From: RFSX01 sp964495785
Lineage (GTDB): Bacteria; Bacteroidota; Bacteroidia; Chitinophagales; Saprospiraceae
Reading direction: 5' to 3'
DNA length: 64,000 bases
Assembly: GCA_964495785.1 (NCBI GenBank)
Contig: CAZBXL010000012.1
Location: 1 to 64,000 of the forward strand
Position 1 is the first letter of the stretch. Every line of letters starts with the position of its first letter. Below, one piece after another: positions 1 to 7,463 of the stretch. The notes below the pieces were generated by a model. It was given only the letters and a program-made list of their open reading frames with translations. It was not told the origin of the DNA and did not search any database. Both the position numbers and the translations under genes were made by a program.

Positions 1-512
1 CGATTAACTTGGGATTTGAAGTAGAGACTACCTCTCATAAAATGTTTTGTAGAGTCTGTCACGAAAAACTGGAGGGGAGTTGCAACGGGACCATCTATTT
101 CAAATAGAATGCCATGGACATTGTTATCTGGCTCTGATATCACAATTTCGTCTCTATAGTTGGCTTTGATGTTATGCTTGTCGGCTAACTCAAATGCATC
201 AAGTACTAAATTGTCAAAATGTTTACGATTGTCGACGTCTATATAACTGAGGTGAAGGTATGCATTGAGATCAGGAGTGTAGAGATCATACCAGCATCTG
301 TTTTTTATGTTTACATCTTGAAAAGTATCTTGTAGAACATTGAAGTATCTAGGAATATTCATTTCAAATGGACAGTCACCGAATGTCTGTAGCGTGTAAG
401 CTTTCTCTGGATATATAACACGCGGGTATATGCGTGGCTTAGGTAGTTGTGGACTTGTGTCAGAACAAGACCATAAGATAATGCATACAAGAAGAGAAAG
501 GACAAACCTCAT
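1..512 (-). CDS. gldD: Gliding motility lipoprotein GldD, 3' end outside window
   Basis: The reading frame starts with ATG at 512 and is open to the window edge, so only the first 170 or so residues are visible. It begins with a lipoprotein signal (MRFVLSLLVCIILWSCSD; lipobox LWSC) followed by a Pro-rich stretch, then YPEKAYTLQTFGDCPFEMN, a pattern I associate with GldD. GldD is an envelope lipoprotein required for gliding and T9SS function in Bacteroidota; its biochemical role is unclear. It starts one base after the end of gldE on the same strand, as in the conserved mutY-ssb-gldE-gldD cluster, which supports the name. Family assignment is from memory of the motif and from synteny. Confidence 0.82.
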   Translation of the reverse strand, partial: MRFVLSLLVCIILWSCSDTSPQLPKPRIYPRVIYPEKAYTLQTFGDCPFEMNIPRYFNVLQDTFQDVNIKNRCWYDLYTPDLNAYLHLSYIDVDNRKHFDNLVLDAFELADKHNIKANYRDEIVISEPDNNVHGILFEIDGPVATPLQFFVTDSTKHFMRGSLYFKSQVN

Positions 513-513
513 T

Positions 514-1869
514 TTATAATATAGTTAAGTGGATTTTTTCAATTCGGCGTTTTGTGACAGACACTATTTTCAAACGAAAATTTCCTACCGTTATTTCTCT
601 GTCCTTCTTTGGTATTTTACCTAACCTTACCAAGACAAGACCTGCAAGAGAATCTGCCTCCTGCATATAATTATCAAAAGAGGCTTTGTCTACACCGATA
701 ATACGAGCGACATCACTTAATAATGTCTTTCCGTCAAATATATAGTTGTTGGCGCTTATCTTGATAAAGTCAACCTCTTCTTCTGTATCAAATTCACCCT
801 TAATCTCGCCTATGACCTCTTCCATTATATCTTCTAAAGTAATGATACCGGCGCTACCTCCAAATTCATCTACAACTATGCCCAAGTGTGTTTTTTTCTT
901 TTGAAACTCCTTGAGGAGATCGTCTATCTTTTTGGATTCTGGTACATATAGAATATTATCCCTAACCAGTTTTTGCCATTTAAAATCATTACTCTCATTA
1001 GAATGCTCTAATAGATCTTTTACGTATAGAATACCTACGAGCTCATCAAACACCTCTACGTACACAGGTATACGTGAGTAACCACTTTCTTTGATGACTT
1101 TAAGAACTTCATGATACGACTCGCTGACTTCTACAGCTACGACATCGACTCTTGATTTCATAATTTGTTTGGCAGAGACATTACCGAATTTGATGATACC
1201 TCTTAAGATATCAGCTTCTTCATCATCGCTGTACACTGTGAGCCTTATGGCTTTGTCGAGGTCTTCCTTACTTGTATCGTCTATGCCAGATTTTTTCGAT
1301 ATGTAATTTGACTCAAGGCGAGAGCTCCAATTGACCAATAGTCTACTGAACGGATTGAGTATAACTGTAAGTAGCTTCATTGGTCCAGCCATCAACTTAC
1401 AGAATTTTATATTATTTAAGTTAGCGTAGATTTTAGGAGCCACTTCTCCGAAGAGGACAAGAATAAAAGTTACCCCAACCACTGTGATCAAGAAGTTTAT
1501 GAATTTTCCAGCGCTTAGAGATGCTTGATTTAATTGCTCTAAGGTATCACCATCATTCCAGGGATTTATATCAGTGACAAATCGTCCAAGCGATATAAGA
1601 GAATCTTCACCGATTAATAGCTTAAGTATAAAATCGGATAGAATGACTATCCCAATATTGATAAAGTTATTACTGATAAGTATGGTAGCTAATAGCTTTC
1701 TGTGATGCTCTAATAGATTAAGAATTGTAGTATTGGTTTTGCTTTCTTCACCTTTAATATGTTCTAAGTCCGCGGGTGACATAGAAAAGAAAGCAACTTC
1801 TGATCCCGAGACTAAGGCAGAGCCAATAAGCAAAATAACCAATAATAATAAACACAGGAATAGCGTCAT
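514..1869 (-). CDS. gldE: GldE, CNNM/CBS/CorC-domain membrane protein
   Basis: 451 residues. An N-terminal DUF21/CNNM membrane region with several hydrophobic helices covers about residues 1-190 (LLLLVILLIGSALVSGSEVA at the start). It is followed by a pair of CBS domains (about 205-335, including SGYSRIPVYVEVFDELVGIL and HLGIVVDEFGGSAGIITLED) and a CorC/HlyC C-terminal domain. This is the architecture of HlyC/CorC hemolysin-related proteins and of GldE. Next to gldD the best name is GldE, thought to assist GldD in gliding/T9SS. The ATG at 1869 has an in-frame stop a few codons upstream, so the start is secure. It is downstream of ssb across an assembly gap. Confidence 0.88.
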   Translation of the reverse strand: MTLFLCLLLLVILLIGSALVSGSEVAFFSMSPADLEHIKGEESKTNTTILNLLEHHRKLLATILISNNFINIGIVILSDFILKLLIGEDSLISLGRFVTDINPWNDGDTLEQLNQASLSAGKFINFLITVVGVTFILVLFGEVAPKIYANLNNIKFCKLMAGPMKLLTVILNPFSRLLVNWSSRLESNYISKKSGIDDTSKEDLDKAIRLTVYSDDEEADILRGIIKFGNVSAKQIMKSRVDVVAVEVSESYHEVLKVIKESGYSRIPVYVEVFDELVGILYVKDLLEHSNESNDFKWQKLVRDNILYVPESKKIDDLLKEFQKKKTHLGIVVDEFGGSAGIITLEDIMEEVIGEIKGEFDTEEEVDFIKISANNYIFDGKTLLSDVARIIGVDKASFDNYMQEADSLAGLVLVRLGKIPKKDREITVGNFRLKIVSVTKRRIEKIHLTIL

Positions 1870-1970
1870 CGTGTAATGTTTAAATTACAGATGATTAATT
1901 GCTGCTGTCTCGAGGGAGGTTCTGGGTCCAAAGATTCTATATTAACTTTATAAATTTCTATGAATTAAAA

Positions 1971-2070
1971 NNNNNNNNNNNNNNNNNNNNNNNNNNNNNN
2001 NNNNNNNNNNNNNNNNNNNNNNNNNNNNNNNNNNNNNNNNNNNNNNNNNNNNNNNNNNNNNNNNNNNNNN
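1971..2070. other. Assembly gap (100 N) inside/after ssb
   Basis: Run of exactly 100 N, a conventional placeholder for a gap of unknown size. It removes the C-terminal half of ssb. The 101 bases between the gap and gldE do not show a recognisable SSB acidic tail in any frame, so the ssb stop probably lies in the gap. Confidence 0.95.
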
Positions 2071-2240
2071 CTCCACGCTACTATATTGTGCCATTCAGTA
2101 AGACTCTGCCATTGATCACTTTTATCTTTATAATTTTCACTTGTAGCTAAAGAAAAGCTGGCTACGGTAGCGCCACTTTCAAGATGACGTACCTCAGGAT
2201 CTTTTCCTAAATGTCCTACTAATGTTACTTTGTTTATCAT
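2071..2240 (-). CDS. ssb: Single-stranded DNA-binding protein, 3' part in gap
   Basis: The first 56 residues of an SSB OB-fold: MINKVTLVGHLGKDPEVRHL, then SGATVASFSLATSENYKD and W-x-S-L-T-E-W-H-N-I-V-A-W, the canonical beta-barrel start of bacterial SSB. The protein coats single-stranded DNA during replication, repair and recombination. I chose ATG 2240 because the motif begins there; an upstream in-frame extension to 2315 lies inside mutY and has no SSB similarity. The missing C-terminal part, including the expected acidic partner-binding tip, lies in the 100-N gap. It follows mutY by 20 bases on the same strand. Confidence 0.93.
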
Positions 2241-2260
2241 AATGTGTTTTGATCTGGTAT

Positions 2261-3331
2261 TTAAAATAAAGTTATGGATAAATCTTTGAAATACAAATCT
2301 ATGATTTTTGGCCAAGCATATTCTTTTAATTTGCTGTTATCGGTAAGGATATATGATTCTTGGTCGACTTTATCAATGGAGTGGGGGAGTTGTATAATAA
2401 TAAATTGTGCATTAATATATTGATGTGTCAGTGTCTGTTTGAATAGTTTTGATTTTTTGACATCGTAATCTTGAGTATCGATATCTAGGAAACTTATATT
2501 AGGAGATACATCAAAACTAACCACCTCCTGCAATGGAAACTGATATAACCCCTTCCATATATCACTATCTGTTCTTTTTTGTATGATGGTTTGTCCACCT
2601 TGATCCACAACATGAAAGAAGTAAAAGAACCTTTTCTTTTTGACAATTTTTTTTGACTTGAGTGGTATACTGGATATAATGTTATTCTTTTTTGCAACAC
2701 AGAAATTAGCCACGGGGCATTCCTTACAATTAGGGTTCTTATAGGTACAGCAAATAGCACCTAATTCCATGATGGCTTGGTTAAACACAGACGGCTCTTG
2801 ATAAGATAACAGATGAGATGCTTTTGTTTGAATCTCATCTAATGTAGGCTTGAGATCTACCGCTTTGGTAATACCAAATAAACGAGAAACAAAACGTATG
2901 ACATTACCATCTACGACAACGTGAGCTAAGTTATATGCAAAACTTGCAATCGCTGCAGCAGTATAAGGTCCTACTCCTTTTAGCTTGAGAAGGTCTTTGT
3001 AGCTTGATGGAAAAACGCCATCTAGTTCACGGCTGATATGCTGGGCGGTGTAATGCAGGTTTCTTGCTCTACTGTAGTAGCCGAGACCCTCCCACAATTT
3101 TAGAACTTGGTCCTCTGATGCATCAGCAAGTGCATGAATATTAGGATAGGCTGCAACAAATTTATTGTAGTAGTCTAAGCCTTGGCGAATTGTAGTTTGT
3201 TGTAGTATGATTTCAGAAATCCATATGATGTATGGATCAGAGTGATGCCTCCATGGTAGATCCCTTGCATTGACTTCATACCAGGAGATGAGTTTATCGG
3301 AGAGTGTTTTATAATTATAATCTTCAGACAT
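2261..3331 (-). CDS. mutY: A/G-specific adenine DNA glycosylase MutY
   Basis: 356 residues, normal for MutY. It removes adenine mispaired with 8-oxoguanine. Visible features: catalytic Glu in WISEIILQQTT (E40), helix-hairpin-helix LKGVGPYTAAAIASF (117-131), catalytic Asp in VVVDGNVIRF (D141), the 4Fe-4S ligands C-x6-C-x2-C-x5-C in CTYKNPNCKECPVANFC, and a C-terminal NUDIX-like 8-oxoG recognition domain (about 230-350). First gene of the mutY-ssb-gldE-gldD run. Upstream is an ECF sigma factor gene on the same strand, separated by 52 bases. Confidence 0.96.
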   Translation of the reverse strand: MSEDYNYKTLSDKLISWYEVNARDLPWRHHSDPYIIWISEIILQQTTIRQGLDYYNKFVAAYPNIHALADASEDQVLKLWEGLGYYSRARNLHYTAQHISRELDGVFPSSYKDLLKLKGVGPYTAAAIASFAYNLAHVVVDGNVIRFVSRLFGITKAVDLKPTLDEIQTKASHLLSYQEPSVFNQAIMELGAICCTYKNPNCKECPVANFCVAKKNNIISSIPLKSKKIVKKKRFFYFFHVVDQGGQTIIQKRTDSDIWKGLYQFPLQEVVSFDVSPNISFLDIDTQDYDVKKSKLFKQTLTHQYINAQFIIIQLPHSIDKVDQESYILTDNSKLKEYAWPKIIDLYFKDLSITLF

Positions 3332-3383
3332 AATTTATGCCTAAAGATCATAATTATAAGGAAATGAATAGCATATAATTTTG

Positions 3384-3923
3384 TTAAGCAGAAAGTTTCA
3401 TTCTTATCGTGGATACATCACCGTACGATCTGAATAACTTTTCCTTGAGAGCTTTTCTTGCAAAGAAGATTCTACTTTTTATTGTACCTAATGGTAGATT
3501 AAACTTGTCAGCAATTTCTTGATATTTGAATCCTTGATAATGCATAACAAACGGTACTCTTATAGAATCATCGAGATCATCTATCATATCTGTTATTTCT
3601 TCTAACAGCAGATTTCTATCCACGTCATTGTCTACAGAATTAGATCTCGAATTAAGATAATATAGATTTTCTGTCGTATCAATAATAGTATTGGCTTTGA
3701 CTTTTTTTCTATAGTTGTTTATAAATATGTTTTTCATTATTGTAAACATCCATGCCTTGAAATTAGTACCTGGACGAAATTTTTCTTTATTGTGAATGGC
3801 TCTAAATTTAGTCTCTTGCATGAGATCTTGAGCATCATCAGTGTTCTTTGTTAAGTTATAAGCGAAAGCGTTCAAAGAAGGGTTGATGACTTTGATTTGG
3901 CTATAAAATTCGTTGTTTGACAT
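3384..3923 (-). CDS. ECF-type RNA polymerase sigma factor
   Basis: 179 residues from ATG 3923 (MSNNEFYSQIKVINPSLNAF). Sigma region 2 is clear (AYNLTKNTDDAQDLMQETKF ... NFKAWMFTIMKNIFINNYRK) and so is region 4 (VMHYQGFKYQEIADKFNLPL followed by GTIKSRIFFARKAL). A longer frame to 3989 adds a hydrophobic stretch not expected in a sigma factor, so I prefer the internal ATG. No anti-sigma gene is adjacent, unlike many ECF factors, which suggests a housekeeping-like ECF of the kind common in Bacteroidota. Regulon unknown. Confidence 0.9.
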   Translation of the reverse strand: MSNNEFYSQIKVINPSLNAFAYNLTKNTDDAQDLMQETKFRAIHNKEKFRPGTNFKAWMFTIMKNIFINNYRKKVKANTIIDTTENLYYLNSRSNSVDNDVDRNLLLEEITDMIDDLDDSIRVPFVMHYQGFKYQEIADKFNLPLGTIKSRIFFARKALKEKLFRSYGDVSTIRMKLSA

Positions 3924-4067
3924 AACTTTTATTTTGTTACACAAATATACACATATGTTAAACAAAATACCAGCTACGGAGGACGCCAAGCCCTTTAAAA
4001 GAGACTCTACAAGCGCAGACTTATGTTATAAACATTTGAATATCAATTAATTAAAACCAAAAAATTT

Positions 4068-4107
4068 AATAATTAAACTTTCAGAAATAATTGAAAGTTT
4101 AATTATT
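4068..4107 (-). terminator. Intrinsic terminator of the tgt-lptG operon
   Basis: Perfect inverted repeat with 16-base arms (4068-4083 and 4092-4107) and an 8-base loop. On the minus strand it is followed by a T-rich tract (AAATTTTTTGG). The stem is AT-rich. The stop codon of the LptF/G gene (4103-4105) lies inside the promoter-proximal arm, so termination and translation stop physically overlap. Confidence 0.8.
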
Positions 4108-5194
4108 TCTGTGCTCTGAGGAGTAGAAATAGTGCAATTATTCCAAAAATTACATTAGGAAGCCAAGCTCCGAGTATGGGATCTAAAGAAAGATTATTAG
4201 AGAATGTTGAGGAGAATTGTGATACAATAACATATGCAGCACCGATAATTACACCTATCGCCAGATGTAGGCCCATTCCACCTCTGATCTTCCGAGCTGC
4301 AATTGCAAATCCGATAATAGTTAATACTATAATCGCAAAAGGCTGAGATGTCCTTAGATATAGTTCTACGAGATAGTTCTTTTCAACACCAAGTCCTCTT
4401 TCTTTTTTACGCTTGATATATTCCTGTAGGTCTGTGGTGTTCATATTCTCCATACCTTTCGTATTACGTATGAAGTCTTCTGGAGTTAACTCTAGAGTAG
4501 TATCCTTTGATTCTGAATTAGAAATTTTAATAGTCTCATTGAGTCCATCAATTGTTCTAATAGAATAGTTGCTTATAGTCCATCGATTAGGTTCTTCTTT
4601 GAATTTTATTTTTTCTGCTTTAAGGACCTCTACGACAGTATTTTCTTCAAACTTTTCTAACCTAAATATTCTACCAGAACTATCTCGCTTAATATACCTT
4701 CTCAGGAAAATTTTTTCGTTGGGATTAAGATAGAAATGAATATCACTCTGCAGCGTCTGCTCTATATTTCTACGCAAGACTTCTGCTTCAAATTCATTCT
4801 TAGTTTTATTACTTAATGGTATGACGTAGTTCTTACCGAGCCATAATAGACCAGAGATAATAGACGCAGCGATAAGGTAAGGGACCAGAATTCTATATAT
4901 AGATATGCCCCCACTGAGAGATGCTATGATCTCGGAATTTTTAGCCAGACGAGAAGTAAAAAAGATGACAGCTATAAGCGAAAAGAGAGGCCACATCAGG
5001 CCATTGATCCATGGAATATAGTAGAGGTAGTATTGAGACAGTACTTCTATGAAGTTAAGGTCAGCGTTGATATACTTATTTATTTTTTCGCTGTAGTCTA
5101 TGACAATGCTTACCATAGAAATCAGAAACATCGTAAAGAAAAAGCTCGCTAAGTACTTCTTTATTATATATGCATCTAATTTTTTGAATAACAT
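4103..5194 (-). CDS. LPS export permease, LptF/LptG (YjgP/YjgQ) family
   Basis: 363 residues. The layout is that of LptF/LptG: three N-terminal transmembrane segments (about 14-34, 55-77, 98-118), a long periplasmic beta-jellyroll region (about 135-265), and three C-terminal helices (about 275-362). These permeases pair with LptB to extract lipopolysaccharide from the inner membrane. Which paralogue this is cannot be decided from sequence alone; position next to tgt is common in Bacteroidota. It lies 20 bases downstream of tgt on the same strand, so the two are probably one operon ending at the hairpin at 4068-4107. Confidence 0.9.
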   Translation of the reverse strand: MLFKKLDAYIIKKYLASFFFTMFLISMVSIVIDYSEKINKYINADLNFIEVLSQYYLYYIPWINGLMWPLFSLIAVIFFTSRLAKNSEIIASLSGGISIYRILVPYLIAASIISGLLWLGKNYVIPLSNKTKNEFEAEVLRRNIEQTLQSDIHFYLNPNEKIFLRRYIKRDSSGRIFRLEKFEENTVVEVLKAEKIKFKEEPNRWTISNYSIRTIDGLNETIKISNSESKDTTLELTPEDFIRNTKGMENMNTTDLQEYIKRKKERGLGVEKNYLVELYLRTSQPFAIIVLTIIGFAIAARKIRGGMGLHLAIGVIIGAAYVIVSQFSSTFSNNLSLDPILGAWLPNVIFGIIALFLLLRAQK

Positions 5195-5214
5195 CTATAC
5201 GTCGAGACTTTGTA

Positions 5215-6345
5215 TTACAATCTTTTTCTTAATAACGGTAGTACTTCATCTTTCCATGTAGAGAACACACCTTCTTTTATTTTTTCTCTTGTCACCCTCA
5301 TAAGATCAAGATAGAAAGCGAGATTATGCACACTTGCTATTTGGCACCCTAATATCTCTTTGACCTGAAACAAATGTCTCAGATAAGCTTTCGTATATCT
5401 CTTAGACATAGTTGATGTAGACAACGGATCTATTGTGCTAAAGTCCGTTTTCCACTTTTCATTTTTTATATTCATGATGCCTTGCCATGTGTATAACATA
5501 CCATGACGTGCATTACGAGTAGGTAGCACACAATCAAACATATCAATACCCAGAGCAATACATTCTATGAGATTCTCAGGAAGCCCTACGCCCATAAGAT
5601 AACGCGGTTTGTCTTCGGGCAGGATATTAGTACATACATCAGTCATCGCATACATGTCTTCGTGAGGTTCTCCTACTGATAATCCGCCGATAGCATTGAT
5701 AGCCTGATCTGTGGATGCAATATATTCTGCAGATTGTATCCGTAGATCTTTATAAGTACTTCCTTGTACAATGGGTGCAAATGTCTGACGATGTCCATAA
5801 TGTGGCTCAGTTTCATTAATTCGTTTAATGCATCTATCTAACCACCGATGTGTGAGTCCGAGGGAGTTTTTAGCGTATTTATACTCACAAGGGTAGGGAG
5901 TACATTCATCAAAAGCCATGATGATATCAGCACCTATTGTACGCTGTATATCCATGATGCTTTCTGGTGTGAAGAAATGTTTGCTCCCATCTATATGTGA
6001 TGAGAACTTGACCCCCTCTTCAGTGATCTTACGTCTATCACTTAATGAATAGACTTGATAGCCACCAGAATCTGTAAGCAATGGTTTCTTCCAATCCATA
6101 AATTGATGTACACCACCGGCCTGTTCTAATATATCTAACTTAGGTCGTAGGTATAGATGATATGTATTAGCAAGAATAATTTCAGCATTAATATCGTTTT
6201 CGAGATAGGCCTGATCTATTGTTTTGACGGTAGCTTGTGTACCTACGGGCATGAATATAGGCGTCTGTATCGTCCCGTGATCAGTTGTGATTATACCCGT
6301 TCTCGCTTTAGACCCGGGGTCCTTATGTGATATCTTAAAATCCAT
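5215..6345 (-). CDS. tgt: tRNA-guanine transglycosylase (queuine biosynthesis)
   Basis: 376 residues, the usual length. It exchanges guanine-34 for preQ1 in tRNAs with GUN anticodons. The base-recognition and catalytic motifs are present: LLTDSGGYQVYSL (Asp of the active site), FSSHIDGSKHFFTPE, IGGLSVGEP, and the nucleophile loop MFDCVLPTRNARHG. Odd: the zinc site normally built by C-x-C-x2-C and a downstream His reads DPLSTSTMSKRYTKAYLRHL. Each of the three Cys positions is Ser, whereas the His in SVHNLAF remains. This may be a clade trait rather than a loss of function. Upstream gene of the lptF/G operon. Confidence 0.95.
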   Translation of the reverse strand: MDFKISHKDPGSKARTGIITTDHGTIQTPIFMPVGTQATVKTIDQAYLENDINAEIILANTYHLYLRPKLDILEQAGGVHQFMDWKKPLLTDSGGYQVYSLSDRRKITEEGVKFSSHIDGSKHFFTPESIMDIQRTIGADIIMAFDECTPYPCEYKYAKNSLGLTHRWLDRCIKRINETEPHYGHRQTFAPIVQGSTYKDLRIQSAEYIASTDQAINAIGGLSVGEPHEDMYAMTDVCTNILPEDKPRYLMGVGLPENLIECIALGIDMFDCVLPTRNARHGMLYTWQGIMNIKNEKWKTDFSTIDPLSTSTMSKRYTKAYLRHLFQVKEILGCQIASVHNLAFYLDLMRVTREKIKEGVFSTWKDEVLPLLRKRL

Positions 6346-6352
6346 AGTAAGT

Positions 6353-6360
6353 CAAAGGTA
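6353..6360 (-). promoter_or_regulatory. Possible TAnnTTTG (-7) box of tgt
   Basis: On the minus strand the sequence reads TACCTTTG, matching the Bacteroidota -7 consensus TAnnTTTG, 7 bases upstream of the tgt ATG. I see no good TTTG -33 partner at 17-23 bases, so the call is weak; the leader would be almost absent. Confidence 0.3.
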
Positions 6361-6431
6361 GATTTAATATAGATTTTCTTAGATTTAATTTGTTTATAAC
6401 TAACTGCTAAAACAGGAAAATAAATACGAAG

Positions 6432-7259
6432 ATGAAAATTCATAAATTATCGCATGTTATAGCAGCGCCTTTTGCTCTTTTATTATTTTATATTCTATAT
6501 CAGACTTTTTTTAATAAGGATGACTCTTTGTTGATCTATGGCTTGATACCCACCATAATTCTTGTACTTCTATATTTATTTCAGCCACAAATTAATTATT
6601 GGTGGCTAAGTAAACACCCTATAAAGTTAGAAGACAAGGTTCTCAAGATGTTAAATAAGACTAATCATATGTATAGGAATATGAATAGTGAGCAAAAGAT
6701 AGAATTTGAAAATAGGTTAAGTCTCTATGCAGAAGGTAATGCATTTATGTCTAAAGGTATGGACCAAGATTTTGATGTTCCTTATGATGTAAAATTAATG
6801 ACGGCCCAGATCCCAGTAACCATGATGTGGAATAATAAAGATCGATTTCTTAAAGCATTCGAACGTATAGTGATATACAAGCATCCTTTCCCAAGTCCTA
6901 AATTTAAATTCCTGCATACAGCGGAGACAGATATAGAAGATGGTGTAATCATATTCTCATTAGAGCATGCCGAAGCCGCATTTTTACAACCAGAACAATT
7001 CTATAATGTTGCTTGGTACGCTTATGCTGAAGCATTTGTCAAGGCATACCCAAACGAGGACTATCCAGAGATAGATGATGATACCTGGAGCATTATAGAA
7101 AAGGTCCAAGGCTTAACTCAAGAAAAAATCATGAATACCTTAGGATATGAAAGTGTCGATATTCTTCCTATACTCATAAGCAGTTACTTTTATGATGCTA
7201 AAAAACTGGCATCATTAAATCCAACATTACATAAGAGCTTACAAGACATATTCAGCTAA
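6432..7259 (+). CDS. MtfA-like membrane-anchored protein lacking the zincin motif
   Basis: 275 residues. Two hydrophobic helices at about 10-26 and 34-51 are followed by a soluble domain whose order of motifs resembles MtfA/YeeI zincin peptidases (FENRLSLYAEGNAF; ERIVIYKHPF; DGVIIFSLEHAEAAFLQPEQ; FYNVAWYAYAEAF). In MtfA the last block is N-V-x-x-H-E-F-A-H; here the aligned positions are Y-A-Y-A-E, so both His and the catalytic Glu are missing. I infer a non-catalytic relative, but the family call rests on motif recall only. ATG start; single gene divergent from tgt. Role unknown. Confidence 0.65.
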   Translation: MKIHKLSHVIAAPFALLLFYILYQTFFNKDDSLLIYGLIPTIILVLLYLFQPQINYWWLSKHPIKLEDKVLKMLNKTNHMYRNMNSEQKIEFENRLSLYAEGNAFMSKGMDQDFDVPYDVKLMTAQIPVTMMWNNKDRFLKAFERIVIYKHPFPSPKFKFLHTAETDIEDGVIIFSLEHAEAAFLQPEQFYNVAWYAYAEAFVKAYPNEDYPEIDDDTWSIIEKVQGLTQEKIMNTLGYESVDILPILISSYFYDAKKLASLNPTLHKSLQDIFS

Positions 7260-7373
7260 ATCCCTTCGTAAAATGTAAGCTGCTTTACACTCATCTATAG
7301 CCTGTAGTGTTATTGTATAATTACTATAGAACTCTGTAGTGCTCACCCTACAGAACTACCCCTTTATAATACA

Positions 7374-7381
7374 TAGGTTTG
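7374..7381 (+). promoter_or_regulatory. Possible TAnnTTTG box before the secreted T9SS protein
   Basis: TAGGTTTG matches the Bacteroidota -7 consensus and lies 82 bases before the ATG of the downstream gene. No TTTG is seen 17-23 bases upstream. The rest of the 7260-7463 spacer shows nothing I can identify. Confidence 0.28.
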
Positions 7382-7463
7382 TATTGTATTTAAGCATTAA
7401 GCTTATACCTGACTACCACCCTCCCGTTCTAATTCAGAATTTTTCCAAACTCAATTTGTTATT

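Noticed and set aside
1971..2070. Idea that the 100-N runs mark mobile elements or collapsed repeats
   Set aside because: All five are exactly 100 N and lie in ordinary genes; no terminal repeats or duplicated sites flank them. They are ordinary scaffold gaps.
1899..2150. Open frame on the plus strand across the first assembly gap
   Set aside because: It consists mostly of unknown bases and lies opposite ssb; no independent coding evidence.
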